Shown: positions 25,601 to 33,922 of the stretch, one piece after another
Layout of the letters: the number at the start of each line of letters is the position of its first letter
Position numbering within the stretch: the stretch's first letter is position 1
DNA from: Flavobacterium sp. GSB-24
GTDB lineage: Bacteria > Bacteroidota > Bacteroidia > Flavobacteriales > Flavobacteriaceae
Length of the DNA: 64,000 bases
Assembly (NCBI RefSeq): GCF_027924665.1
Contig: NZ_AP027043.1
Span: forward strand, 4,154,001 to 4,218,000
Direction of reading: 5' to 3'
Position numbers and translations under genes: made by a program
Notes under the pieces: generated by a model
Seen by the model: the letters and a program-made list of their open reading frames with translations, nothing else
Database searches by the model: none
What the model was told of the DNA's origin: nothing

Positions 25601-26577
25601 GCAGGAACCGTCCAGTTATAAGAGGCGCCTGTTATAGCGTTTATAGAATAAGTTTTGCTGCTTTCATTTTGATATACTTTTGCATCTCCCACAACTCCAT
25701 ATTTATAACTTCCGTCATAAACACGAACGTAATCTACCTGTAATTTTGCTGGAAAATCAGCAGGAAGCGGCGGTACTCCTGCACCATTTACACTTGTATA
25801 TAGAGTTCCGGCACTACCAACAGCCAGATTTAAAATAATATAAAACTGATTATCATTAAAAGGCCATCCGCCGTTTACAGTTGTATTTGGTGTTGCTGTA
25901 TGAAATAATACATCGTCAACAAACCATTTAATAAAATTTGGTCCCCATTCAACTGCATAAACATGAAAATCAGAAGATAAATCGGTTGGAGAACTGTAGC
26001 TTCTTCCCGTAAAATGATAGCCGTTTCCATCATAATGTATAGTTCCATCTACAGATTGCGGATTTCTGTGTTTGGCTTCCATAATATCAATTTCACCAGT
26101 ATACGGCCAATTTCCATTTACGGGAAGCATCCAAAAAGCAGGCCACGCTCCCTGGCCATTAGATAACTTCATTCTAGCTTCAACTCTTCCGTATTTTAAA
26201 GAGTACTTCCCTTCTGTTGTTAATTTAGAGGAAGCATACGGCTGATCTGGAAACTGTGACGTTGGCTGATATTTAGCCTCAATGTTCAAGTAACTATTCG
26301 TTCCTTCTTTTACAATTGTTGCCTGATTCGGTTCGTAACGCTGTGCTTCGGCATTTCCAAATCCGCAGAGCGATGGACAGCCGTTTCCTGAGATGCTTTG
26401 CCATTTGGTTAAATCGACTGTCGTGCCATTAAATTCATCAGACCAAACAAGCGTATTACATTGAGCTTGGGCTTTCAGAAATGGCAGCAGTACAAATAAA
26501 ACTGCAATACAAAATTGTTTTAATAAATAAGAATTGCTTTTCGGTGGTCGGCCGAAAAAAAAGTCATTTTGCTTCAT
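22627..26577 (-). CDS. large secreted GH16 beta-glucanase (laminarinase-like) with repeated accessory modules and T9SS tail
   Basis: 1316 residues, signal peptide 1-38. GH16 domain about 40-289: LVWSDEFNGTTVDLTKW, EARMKLSNGQGAWPAFWMLP and the catalytic motif GEIDIMEA (E162 nucleophile, E167 acid/base), typical of beta-1,3-glucanases. Next is a PKD/Ig-like module (about 295-370), then three tandem modules of about 165 residues that share KYVRxSxExYD, YTSAPVGxxIS, NYPxGRHSxY and TYYFDNxR and belong to no family I recognise. These are followed by a DUF1349/LamG-like module, an F5/8-type C (CBM32-like) domain (NLALGKTATASTEENATLS) and a T9SS tail (VYPNPTTN ... KLIKK). Expected role: attack on beta-1,3-glucans, with several binding modules for an insoluble substrate. 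Confidence 0.9.
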   Translation of the reverse strand: MKQNDFFFGRPPKSNSYLLKQFCIAVLFVLLPFLKAQAQCNTLVWSDEFNGTTVDLTKWQSISGNGCPSLCGFGNAEAQRYEPNQATIVKEGTNSYLNIEAKYQPTSQFPDQPYASSKLTTEGKYSLKYGRVEARMKLSNGQGAWPAFWMLPVNGNWPYTGEIDIMEAKHRNPQSVDGTIHYDGNGYHFTGRSYSSPTDLSSDFHVYAVEWGPNFIKWFVDDVLFHTATPNTTVNGGWPFNDNQFYIILNLAVGSAGTLYTSVNGAGVPPLPADFPAKLQVDYVRVYDGSYKYGVVGDAKVYQNESSKTYSINAITGASYNWTVPAGATITAGQGTNAVTVNWGTSGGDVSVTATTSGCTANTYKLAVVTEPVIPVEKIQEDFQSNRNIVYGNKTGILTEAVANPSATGINTSALVGKYVRNSSELYDVFNIKNVVISNANDYVYGRKRISFDIYTSAPVGTKISMQLENSLVTTATNYPSGRHSGYKATTTVQNKWETIEFEFEKIIDPNTSALTINNIAFLFESNSNSGATYYFDNLLTRAAPEKPIIATDVLQNYDGINKIIKGTTTGTYSVVANPGSNSVNSSANVAKYVRNVTEQYDVLFFNTQTSIEDAGLFKSQINKIMIDVYTSAPVGTVISMNFENSATSLPANYPTGRNSNYVAITTKQNQWETLTFYYNSSPDAGTSNLAVNQMVLLFNSGSYTNDTYYFDNIRIGSTKLPDTFTPGVVYEDYQNTHNITFRDAIGTYTPNTANPNAAGINTSSNVGKYVRKSTEMYDNFSFNTTLNNIGDFKAGTKKFAMDVYTSAPVGSIISWQAESSASVPANYPVGRHSIYQGVVKQTNTWHTITFTYVSTPDASTLDSEVNRFVFLFEPGTNSGNTYYFDNIRALNLVSTETPAGLPSPWISTDLGAVTPAGEASHSNGTFTIKGSGNDIWETSDQFQFVNQSITGDAEIIAKVNSLTNTNTYAKAGVMFRETLTPTSKHAMTDVSAAAGIEFLSREATSGVTTAQVVVGTAPKWIRIVRSGNTFTSYSSDNGTTWTQVGTPKNIAMANTIYVGMAVTSHANGTLATGVFSDVIVRTITSNPNVNLALGKTATASTEENATLSANKATDGDGTASRWASSFANATEWIYVDLGNNYTLNRVVLKWEAAFATQYKVQLSTDNVFTENETINTQTASDGGTDDLTVSGTGRYLRILCTAKALAPYGYSLFEIEAYGSSSTARMALNVAEEPLAEEPVFAVYPNPTTNYVQVSSPENLDNKVITIYDNSGTLILQNKPQGNESVIDVSKLRRGIYILNFKSDQKSWSKKLIKK

Positions 26578-26794
26578 TTTAAATAGGTTTTTAGTTAGTA
26601 AATGTTATTTCTTCAATACAAACCATTTAAAAAAAATAGTTTGTATTTTCCGACAATAACAACGCAATATTAACTAAAAAATCAGGCAAGACTTACATTT
26701 TAGAGTACGGTTTGACTACGGTACTATCGAAGAAATGTACAAATCATCGATGAAAAGCATAAAATCACTTAAAATTTCACTTAAATGAGAAAAA

Positions 26795-29722
26795 TTAAAA
26801 ATTGAGAATAAATTCGGTAATGTTTGTATCTGATGGAAGCTGTAGTTTTTTTCTAATGCGATATCTGGTATCTTCCACACCTCTTACAGAAATTCCTAAA
26901 AGCGGTGCAATTTCCTTCGTATTGAAATTCATTCGCAAATACGCACACAATCGCATATCGCGCGGCGTCAATTCAGGATAACTTGTTTTGAGTCTCTGCA
27001 TAAAATTATCGTGCAGCTGATTGAAAATTTCTTCAAACTCATTCCAATGTTTATCGCCCTGCAATTCATGATCGATCAGTTTATTTATTTTGGTTAATAA
27101 ACTGAAGTTGACATTAGGATCATTCTTCTTATCCATTTGTCCGATGAGTTCTTTTATAGAAAGCAGAATTTCATTTAAATGGATAAGATTGACAGTGTTT
27201 GAAGCTACTTTAGCGTTTTTGAGATTAATCGTTGTTTCAAGATTCTCCCGCATTATCACCATATTTTCTTGTTCTAATGCCAATTTTTGTTCATTAAGTT
27301 CAGCACGGTTCTGCAGTAATTCTTTTTCCTGATTCAAAATTAATTGCTGGCGGTCACGTTCCGCAAGATTTTTTTGGTATTTGATAATCGTATAAATCAA
27401 AATACCAAAGAGAATTAAATATAAAACATAAGCCCAAATCGTTCTGTACCAAGGCGGTAAAACTTCAAAGCGAAAAACAGCTTCTTCGCTTACAACATCA
27501 TAAATATTTTTTGCCCTTACATGAAACACATATTCATTTTCAGGCAAATTGGTATATTCTTTTTCGGTTTGAAGACTGTATTCCGACCATTTTGGTTCAA
27601 AACCTTCCAGCCAATATTCATATTTTGTGGCATCAGCTTCATCATAAAAAAGGGAAGAAAAAGAAAAATGAACAGCATTATTGGAATACGAAAAAAGTCT
27701 TGAAATTTCTTTTTCTGCAGATTTTGTTTTATTCGGAAGCACATCGTAACGGCTTGAAAACAGCAGACTGTCTTTTGGAAAAATACATTTAACTTCTGAA
27801 ATTACAGCTTTGTATTTGGTTGGGTATTTCTTGTTTTTGACTGAATTATAATGAATTAACCCATCTTGTGTCCCAAAAAAGACATCGCCGTTTGTTGTTG
27901 TCTGAATATTTTCGAAACCTGGAACATATAAATATCTAAGTTTTCTAAATGGAAGTTCTTCAACATCAAAACTGCCATTTGCTTTTTTAGTCATTTTCCC
28001 AGTATTTTCTCCAGAAACGTACCAAATATTATTCTGATTATCCTCTTTTAATAACCGAATATGATTTTCCATTCCCAGATATTTTTTAAAAATAGCGTCT
28101 GGAATCATTTTGTTTGAAGATGTATTTTGTTTGTAAACCCCTTTCGTAGTTCCAAAAAAGATCTGATTATCAATTTTAAAAGTATTCAAAAATAAACTCG
28201 ACGGAAAACCATCTTCTTGATTATAAAACTGGACATTAGAAACCGAGTCGAATGCGGTATTAAATTGAAGTTTAAAAATTCCTTTGTAACCGTGAGCAAT
28301 CCAGAAATTGCCGTTCTTGTCCGTTTCAATTATACGGCTGCTTTCCTGAAAACCTTTTATTTTATGCTGATAAACCCAAGAATTATTTATTTTTTTAAGA
28401 AGATACAAACCGTTGTAACCACCTGCAAGCAGTAAATCTGGATGGTTTGGAACTAAAATCCCTTTCCAAGCGCCGTCTACTTTTGCTAGTATTTTTGCCG
28501 AATTACCAGACACTTCATATATTCCGTTTTTTTCAAAAGCCAAAAGAGAATTTCCAAAAATGCCAATATTCCAAACATTTTCAGACATTCCAGAAATATG
28601 ATGAAAGTTGGCATTTTCACGTTTTCCGTTTTTATAAGCTTCCCAATCGAGCGAGAATAAACCGTTATCTGTAGCGATGTATAACTTGTTTTGATAAATT
28701 TGGCTGCAGTATATTTTGGTTTCTGAATTTGATGTGTCCAAAATCTTAGACAAAGGCGAAGAAATCTGGATCATCGAAATACCTTCTTTAAGCGTAACCC
28801 ATAAATTTCCTTCTTTATCAATTTTAAGATTTGTTACATAATCATTTTGCAAACCTATTTGTTTATTAATATGCTGAATCAAATTTCCTGAACCATCTAT
28901 AACTATCAATCCTGTTTGGCGGGTTCCAATTCCGAAATATCCATCCGAAAGCTCAATTCCAGCAGAGATTTGATTTTGCTTTAATAAATAATCAACTTCC
29001 GTTACAAAAGGTTTTATTTGATTATCGGAATAAATAAAAAGACCATTCTTTTGTGTGCATAATAAAAGTCCTTTTTTTGTTTTAAAGATTTTCCTAATCT
29101 TCATGCCGGCAAATTTCTGAGCATTTGAAATTGCAATTAATGAGTCGTTTTTTAATTTCAATAATCCTCTTTCATTATCTAAAACATAAATCTCTTTATT
29201 GACTTCAAAAAAATCATCAAAACTAGAATTTGATTTTAAAACCTTGATTTTATTATTCTTATAAATAAATATTCCTTCGTAAGAGAAAAAAATCACATTC
29301 CCATTTTGAATAGTAGTGTGAAGTACATCGCCAAAATTTCGAGCTGAAACAGGAAGTAATTTAACCAGCGAAGTGTATCGATATTGCCCATTAGGCAATT
29401 GCGTTGTAAAACCAAAGTCGCCTTGCGCTCCAACATAAATTTTATCGTTTTTATCGATTGCCAGCGAACGAACCATACTTCTGTTTTCAGGCTGTGTAAC
29501 AATACTCCATCGTACACCGTCGAACTGCATGATTCCGAAGTGATTGGCAAAAAACATCATGCCTTTAGAATCTTGTACAACATCTCCATTTTCGGAAGCT
29601 GCTTTATAAGTTTTCGGATTATAATTGGTTATAAAAGGAACACCAATCTTTTTAATCTGGGCTTCGATTGAAGAAACGAGTAATAGTGATAGAATTAAAA
29701 TTCTAATTATAAATTTCGTCAT
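26795..29722 (-). CDS. membrane one-component regulator: beta-propeller sensor, Y_Y_Y domain, TM helix, LuxR-type HTH
   Basis: 975 residues from the ATG at 29722 (MTKFIIRILILSLLLVSSIEAQ, a signal peptide); an upstream ATG at 29767 would add 15 polar residues. The periplasmic part carries two-component-regulator propeller repeats (DSKGMMFFANHFGIMQFDG, DKEGNLWVTLKEGIS and others) and a Y_Y_Y domain (YWLEGFEPKWSEYS). A transmembrane helix (WAYVLYLILFGILIYTIIKY) leads into a coiled coil, and the C-terminus is a LuxR-type helix-turn-helix (LTPRDMRLCAYLRMNFNTKEIAPLLGIS). No kinase domain is present, so ligand binding outside presumably acts directly on DNA binding. It is the nearest regulator to the three glycosidase genes and is the likely controller. 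Confidence 0.9.
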   Translation of the reverse strand: MTKFIIRILILSLLLVSSIEAQIKKIGVPFITNYNPKTYKAASENGDVVQDSKGMMFFANHFGIMQFDGVRWSIVTQPENRSMVRSLAIDKNDKIYVGAQGDFGFTTQLPNGQYRYTSLVKLLPVSARNFGDVLHTTIQNGNVIFFSYEGIFIYKNNKIKVLKSNSSFDDFFEVNKEIYVLDNERGLLKLKNDSLIAISNAQKFAGMKIRKIFKTKKGLLLCTQKNGLFIYSDNQIKPFVTEVDYLLKQNQISAGIELSDGYFGIGTRQTGLIVIDGSGNLIQHINKQIGLQNDYVTNLKIDKEGNLWVTLKEGISMIQISSPLSKILDTSNSETKIYCSQIYQNKLYIATDNGLFSLDWEAYKNGKRENANFHHISGMSENVWNIGIFGNSLLAFEKNGIYEVSGNSAKILAKVDGAWKGILVPNHPDLLLAGGYNGLYLLKKINNSWVYQHKIKGFQESSRIIETDKNGNFWIAHGYKGIFKLQFNTAFDSVSNVQFYNQEDGFPSSLFLNTFKIDNQIFFGTTKGVYKQNTSSNKMIPDAIFKKYLGMENHIRLLKEDNQNNIWYVSGENTGKMTKKANGSFDVEELPFRKLRYLYVPGFENIQTTTNGDVFFGTQDGLIHYNSVKNKKYPTKYKAVISEVKCIFPKDSLLFSSRYDVLPNKTKSAEKEISRLFSYSNNAVHFSFSSLFYDEADATKYEYWLEGFEPKWSEYSLQTEKEYTNLPENEYVFHVRAKNIYDVVSEEAVFRFEVLPPWYRTIWAYVLYLILFGILIYTIIKYQKNLAERDRQQLILNQEKELLQNRAELNEQKLALEQENMVIMRENLETTINLKNAKVASNTVNLIHLNEILLSIKELIGQMDKKNDPNVNFSLLTKINKLIDHELQGDKHWNEFEEIFNQLHDNFMQRLKTSYPELTPRDMRLCAYLRMNFNTKEIAPLLGISVRGVEDTRYRIRKKLQLPSDTNITEFILNF

Positions 29723-29883
29723 TTTGTCTGTCTGTAGGTTAATCGCATGTGACTTTTGGGAAATCACATTCTAAAAAATGACTCTTTGGGAAAAGTCTTT
29801 TTCTATCTAAATCATCCGATTTTTCTAATGAATCATTAGAAATTCATCATAAAAAACTCATTAAAAAAACGAATGTACAAACT

Positions 29884-29915
29884 CAAATATATGAAATTTA
29901 ATTTTAATGTAACAA
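29884..29915 (-). promoter_or_regulatory. Bacteroidota-type promoter for the propeller/LuxR regulator
   Basis: On the minus strand: TTG (29913-29915), 21-base spacer, TATATTTG (29884-29891), an exact fit to the TTG-N19-21-TAnnTTTG consensus. It predicts a leader of roughly 155 bases before the start at 29722. Confidence 0.6.
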
Positions 29916-29990
29916 ATTACATTTGTTTTTAAGAATATGAAAATTAGAAAAACTCAAATTTGATTTAGACCTTAAGTTAATTCACTTTCA

Positions 29991-30050
29991 TTCAACTTCG
30001 CCCAAGATGACATCGACAACCTAGTGGCTGTCAGGCTGAGCGAAGTCGAA
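29991..30050. repeat. dispersed inverted repeat (GCTGAGCGAAGTCGAA type)
   Basis: TGTCAGGCTGAGCGAAGTCG (30029-30048, continuing to 30050) is faced by an imperfect reverse complement at 29991-30012 (about 17 of 22 positions), with a 16-base loop. I know this element as common between genes in flavobacteria. The rest of 29723-30095 holds the regulator promoter and AT-rich sequence only. Confidence 0.6.
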
Positions 30051-30095
30051 GCCCTACACAAGACTTGAAACTTGAAAAATAAAACCTAAAACAAA

Positions 30096-30734
30096 TCAAA
30101 CTCCAATAATATCACTCAGTTCCTCATAAGTATAAAAAAGCATTGCACCTTCTTCTTCCAAATCTGAGTTGTTATAACCATTGGCAAGTCCAAATACTCT
30201 AAATCCGCCATCTATTCCAGCTTTCACTCCTGCTTTACTGTCTTCCAGAACTATACAGTCACTTACCTCAAAACCCATTTCATTTGCGGCATATAAAAAT
30301 ATTCCAGGATCTGGTTTCCAGCTGTTAATTTGATAGGAACTGAAAATCTTATTTTCAAACTTATCCAATAAACCAGATGCTTCAAGATTAAGCCTGATTT
30401 TTTCAACTGGTCCGCTTGACGCCACACAATACGCAATATTCAGTTTTTCGATAAATGACACTACACCTTCCATCGGCTTTACTTCTGTTTTAAAAGCTTT
30501 GAAACTTTTTTCACGGTATTCTGCTTCAAAAGATTCCGGCAGTTTTGCTCCGATAGCATCTTCGATATGAAGAAAACAATCTTTTAGATTTCTACCGTTA
30601 AAATTGCGGTATGCATCCTCAATTTCCATTTCAAAACCATACTCAGCTGCCATTTCAAGCAATATTCCATTCCCAATTTTTTCTGTATCTACCAAAACTC
30701 CATCGCAGTCGAAAATAATACACTTCACTTCCAT
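30096..30734 (-). CDS. HAD-superfamily hydrolase (subfamily IA, phosphoglycolate phosphatase/beta-PGM-like)
   Basis: 212 residues, no signal peptide. HAD motif I is IIFDCDGVLVDTE (nucleophile D9, acid/base D11); motif II is CVASSGP; motif III includes WKPDPGIFLYAANEMG; motif IV is CIVLEDSKAGVKAG. A helical cap lies between motifs I and II (about residues 18-85). Such enzymes dephosphorylate small phosphorylated metabolites or isomerise hexose phosphates, and the motif set does not separate these. The DCDGVLVD form with an inserted cap resembles the YieH/6-phosphogluconate phosphatase type; the substrate is not assignable. Monocistronic, minus strand. Confidence 0.88.
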   Translation of the reverse strand: MEVKCIIFDCDGVLVDTEKIGNGILLEMAAEYGFEMEIEDAYRNFNGRNLKDCFLHIEDAIGAKLPESFEAEYREKSFKAFKTEVKPMEGVVSFIEKLNIAYCVASSGPVEKIRLNLEASGLLDKFENKIFSSYQINSWKPDPGIFLYAANEMGFEVSDCIVLEDSKAGVKAGIDGGFRVFGLANGYNNSDLEEEGAMLFYTYEELSDIIGV

Positions 30735-30824
30735 ATTCTTAATTTGCTTTTAATAAATCTAATACATCATTCAGATGATAAGAATGTAAATTACAAAAAT
30801 TATCTCATTAAGAAAACAAAGAAA

Positions 30825-31289
30825 TTAAAGTGAAGCCGAAATTTTAGAAATCATTTGAACGATAAAATCAGCTTGAGCAGGATTTATTTTTTTTAAGGCA
30901 TCGTGCGTTTGAAACCATTCTCCTCTGTCGACTTCAGGGAAATTTGCTAGTTTTCCAGATTTTGGAGGCCATTCCATTTCAAAATCATTGATTTTTAGCA
31001 ACGTTTCGTCGAGTTCAAATTCAACCGCCCAAGCATGAACAACTTTACCAGATTTCAATTTTACATATTCTAGTTTTATGAAATCTCCATCAACCTCAAA
31101 ACCAGTTTCTTCTTTAAATTCTCGTATGGCAGCCTCCAGCGGATCTTCGTCATCTGTAAACTCTCCTTTGGGAATCGACCAAGATTCTAAATCTTTGTTT
31201 TTCCAAAATGGTCCGCCTGGATGAACTAGAAAGAAGAATACTGTTTTATCAATGAATTTATAGGCTAATATGCCGGCGCTTTGTTTCAT
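30825..31289 (-). CDS. Nudix hydrolase
   Basis: 154 residues. The Nudix box is complete: GEFTDDEDPLEAAIREFKEE followed by TGF fits Gx5Ex7REUxEExGU. Before it, MKQSAGILAYK and FFFLVHPGGPFWKNKD, with WSIPKG just ahead of the box, are typical of the NTP-pyrophosphohydrolase/ADP-ribose-pyrophosphatase-like branch often annotated as DNA mismatch repair MutT-like. It hydrolyses a nucleoside diphosphate linked to another group; which one is unknown. Cytosolic. Separated from the HAD gene by 90 bases, so the two may be co-transcribed. Confidence 0.9.
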   Translation of the reverse strand: MKQSAGILAYKFIDKTVFFFLVHPGGPFWKNKDLESWSIPKGEFTDDEDPLEAAIREFKEETGFEVDGDFIKLEYVKLKSGKVVHAWAVEFELDETLLKINDFEMEWPPKSGKLANFPEVDRGEWFQTHDALKKINPAQADFIVQMISKISASL

Positions 31290-31444
31290 TTTATCTTGAT
31301 TTTAATATTTAAAGATAAGTTTAAATTATTAACTTTCTTGTGACTTACTCTCACTATCAATAATTTGTACATATTTACTCCAATAGTGTATTTCTGTTTG
31401 CTTTTTGATTTGTATTTTTATGAAATAAAAAAGCAGCATACAAA

Positions 31445-32614
31445 ATGAAAAAATATCTTTTACTTACCGCAATTCTGGCAGCGAACTTTACAGTTCAATC
31501 TCAAAACAAAACAATTACAATTATCAATAATTTGCCTGTAAACCGAGAATTTGAAACAGTTGAATTAACTAAAAAAACGCTGGGATTAAAAGCAGATGCT
31601 AAACTTGAAAATTATGCTGTAAAAGAAATCAGCAGCAATTCATTTCTAGAAACCCAGACTGTAGACAATGACGGCGACGGAATTATGGATGTTCTTTTGT
31701 TTCAGCCCAAAATAAAAGCTTCTTCAAAGCAAGATTTTGAGGTTTTAGTCGGCACAAATCCTTCTGCGTCCAAAGTCATTAGCTGTTATTCACGATTTGT
31801 TCCAGAAAGAACAGATGATTACGCTTGGGAAAACAACAAAGTCGCTTTTAGAACTTACGGTCCTGTGGCTCAAAAAATGGTGGAAGAAAATATTCCAGGC
31901 GGAACATTAACCAGCGGAATCGATGCCTGGCTAAAAAGAGTGGAATATCCAATTATTAATAAATGGTATGAAAAAACCACAAACGGAACTGGAACGTATC
32001 ATAAAGATACTGGAGAAGGACTTGATAATTTTCAGGTGGGTCCAAGCCGAGGTATTGGCGGAATTGCTGTAAATGTGGATGGTAAATATTATTTTTCTAA
32101 AAATTTCATCAGCTGGAAAACAATTACGAATGGTGCGATCCGAACGAGCTTTATTTTGACCTATGCTGATTGGGATGCGAAAGGCAATAGAATAACCGAA
32201 TCTAAATTGATCAGTTTGGATTATGGAAGCCAGCTTTCTCGCTTCGAAATCAATGTTACTGGAACTAAAACTATTGCTGCTGGTTTGACACTTCATGATA
32301 AAAAAGGAACTACAGGAACAAATTTAGAAAAAGGCTGGCTAAGTTACTGGGAGCCTATTGATGATTCTGAAATTGGAATGGGTTTAGTAGCGCCAAAAGG
32401 TTCTTTAATTAGCTTTGATAATCATGTTACCGATGAAAAAGATTTAAGCAATCTATATGGAAATATCTCTGTAAAAAATAATAAAGCAATTTATTATGCT
32501 GGTTTTGGATGGAAAAAAGGAAGTCCGTTTCAAACTAAACAAGAATGGGAAACTTATTTGAGTGCTTTTGCTGAGAAGATTAATAATCCTTTGGTGGTGA
32601 AGGTTAAGAAGTAA
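31445..32614 (+). CDS. exported DUF4861-family protein of a uronate-type PUL
   Basis: 389 residues, signal peptide 1-19 (ending TVQSQ). Recognised by its overall pattern: N-terminal ITIINNLPVNREFETVELTK, VDNDGDGIMDVLLFQP, YAWENNKVAFRTYGP, a middle region with GIDAWLKRVEYPIINKWYEK, YHKDTGEGLDNFQVGPSRG, GGIAV and SKNFISWKTITNG, and TLHDKKGTTGTNLEKGWLSYWEP. These fit the DUF4861 family, found in polysaccharide loci for alginate, pectin and other uronic-acid glycans. Its enzymatic role is not known to me. It is convergent with the LacI-type gene, with a bidirectional terminator between them, and marks the left edge of the uronate locus. Confidence 0.8.
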   Translation: MKKYLLLTAILAANFTVQSQNKTITIINNLPVNREFETVELTKKTLGLKADAKLENYAVKEISSNSFLETQTVDNDGDGIMDVLLFQPKIKASSKQDFEVLVGTNPSASKVISCYSRFVPERTDDYAWENNKVAFRTYGPVAQKMVEENIPGGTLTSGIDAWLKRVEYPIINKWYEKTTNGTGTYHKDTGEGLDNFQVGPSRGIGGIAVNVDGKYYFSKNFISWKTITNGAIRTSFILTYADWDAKGNRITESKLISLDYGSQLSRFEINVTGTKTIAAGLTLHDKKGTTGTNLEKGWLSYWEPIDDSEIGMGLVAPKGSLISFDNHVTDEKDLSNLYGNISVKNNKAIYYAGFGWKKGSPFQTKQEWETYLSAFAEKINNPLVVKVKK

Positions 32615-32632
32615 AGATTTCATCACTTTGAG

Positions 32633-32665
32633 AAACCTGACCGGTTTTTAAAACCTGTCAGGTTT
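32633..32665. terminator. bidirectional terminator between convergent genes
   Basis: AAACCTGAC / GTCAGGTTT nine-base perfect stem around a 15-base interval that holds a second AAACC-type pair. It lies between the ends of the DUF4861 (+) and LacI (-) genes. Confidence 0.75.
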
Positions 32666-32681
32666 AAAATTTATCAATAGT

Positions 32682-33710
32682 TTAAATTGATTTTCTAACA
32701 GGAAAATAATTCTCTTTCAAAATAATTTCTAACGGAATATAATGTGTACGTTCAACATCTTCTTGTAGAACCAATTTCTTATACAAATAATTAATCCCCA
32801 TATAACCTTGGTCTTCTGGTCTTTGATTGATTAAAAAATCGATTATTCCTTTATTTAAATATTCGATATTTTCTTTCAACAAATCAAAACCAATAATGCG
32901 GACACCTTTTATATTATTTTTTTCTAAAAATCCAGCGACAATATACGCTCTGGAATTTGGCACAAAAATGCTGCTTACGCCAGAAAACATTTCCAAATTC
33001 AACTGATCTATTTTGGAATCTTTTAAAGTGACTTCTGAAAATTTAAAATTCGTCAGTTCGTTATGATCTTTAAAATAAGAATAAAAGCCATCGATGCGCT
33101 GTAAGTATACCGAAGTACTTTCAATTTCTCTCGTAATTTTAAAAATCAAAACTTGTCTCTCATTCTTCACTGCAAAACTGATCAATCTTCCCGCTAAATA
33201 ACCGCTCTGAAAGGCATCTTGCCCTACGTACGCATGTTCATTTCCTTCAGAAATATTAGAATCAATCATTACAACTGGAATATTCTTCTTTTGATATTCT
33301 TTTAAAAACTGAACAGAATCTTCATAAAATATAGGCGCAAATAATAAACCGTCACAATCAAACTGCATAACTTTTTGAACAGTTTCTTGAAATGAGATCA
33401 GATTGTAATCGTAGAAAAAATAATCCAATACAATTCCGAATTTGCTAAACTCCAAGGCTGCTTTTTCAATTCCGTCAACCTGACTTTTCCAATATTCCAA
33501 TGTTTCAGACTTTGGAAGAAAAACTGCAAAATGAAATTTTTTATTTAAAGCGAGATTACTTGCCAGTATATTTCTTTTATAACCAAATTCCTCAATTATA
33601 GCATTAACCTTATCCACAGTTTCCTGCGCCACTTGTCCGCGCTTATGTATAATTCTATCGACTGTTCCCGGCGAAACATTAGCTAATTCGGCAATTTTCT
33701 TAATTGTTAT
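32682..33710 (-). CDS. LacI-family transcriptional regulator (start codon non-canonical or lost)
   Basis: The effector-binding periplasmic-binding-protein-like domain is intact (FHFAVFLPKSETLEYWKSQ, LLFAPIFYEDSVQF, PVVMIDSNI, YVGQDAFQSGYLAGRLI, VRIIGFDLL). In the same frame, upstream of the first canonical start (GTG, 33632), is a full LacI DNA-binding helix-turn-helix: ITIKKIAELANVSPGTVDRI, then IHKRGQVAQETVDKVNA. No in-frame ATG, GTG or TTG exists between this domain and the upstream stop. I place the start at the ATA at 33710; ATC, ATT and CTG are alternatives. The likely role is repression of the divergent uronate-catabolic operon, released by a sugar-acid effector. Confidence 0.75.
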   Translation of the reverse strand: MTIKKIAELANVSPGTVDRIIHKRGQVAQETVDKVNAIIEEFGYKRNILASNLALNKKFHFAVFLPKSETLEYWKSQVDGIEKAALEFSKFGIVLDYFFYDYNLISFQETVQKVMQFDCDGLLFAPIFYEDSVQFLKEYQKKNIPVVMIDSNISEGNEHAYVGQDAFQSGYLAGRLISFAVKNERQVLIFKITREIESTSVYLQRIDGFYSYFKDHNELTNFKFSEVTLKDSKIDQLNLEMFSGVSSIFVPNSRAYIVAGFLEKNNIKGVRIIGFDLLKENIEYLNKGIIDFLINQRPEDQGYMGINYLYKKLVLQEDVERTHYIPLEIILKENYFPVRKSI

Positions 33711-33781
33711 GATATTGATTCTTTTTAAGTTAAAAAAATAAAAGCAGTGCAGTAAATTTAATTTATTTTATTAAAAATAAG

Positions 33782-33811
33782 TTGTTTTACACTTCATTTT
33801 ACATACATTTG
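33782..33811 (+). promoter_or_regulatory. promoter of the uronate-catabolic operon
   Basis: TTG (33782-33784), 19-base spacer, TACATTTG (33804-33811): an exact match to the Bacteroidota consensus. It lies about 110 bases before the YhcH-family start and predicts transcription from about 33817. Confidence 0.7.
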
Positions 33812-33819
33812 TAAAATAC

Positions 33820-33833
33820 CGTGTACGCACACG
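33820..33833. promoter_or_regulatory. candidate LacI operator
   Basis: CGTGTACGCACACG is a 14-base near-palindrome (12 of 14 positions symmetrical) lying at or just after the predicted transcription start, where a repressor would block initiation. The adjacent divergent gene encodes a LacI-type protein. The link is inferred. Confidence 0.5.
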
Positions 33834-33922
33834 CAAATATACACATAACATTAAAAAAACAATTATTTTTTCTGTTAATCAACTAAAATACACGATTAAA
33901 AAACTAAATAATATCTAACCAA

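Noticed and set aside
29884..30095. Possible small RNA or riboswitch in the long leader/intergenic region before the regulator
   Set aside because: Only an AT-rich stretch, a promoter and a common dispersed inverted repeat are visible; no known riboswitch core or RNA-gene signature was recognised.
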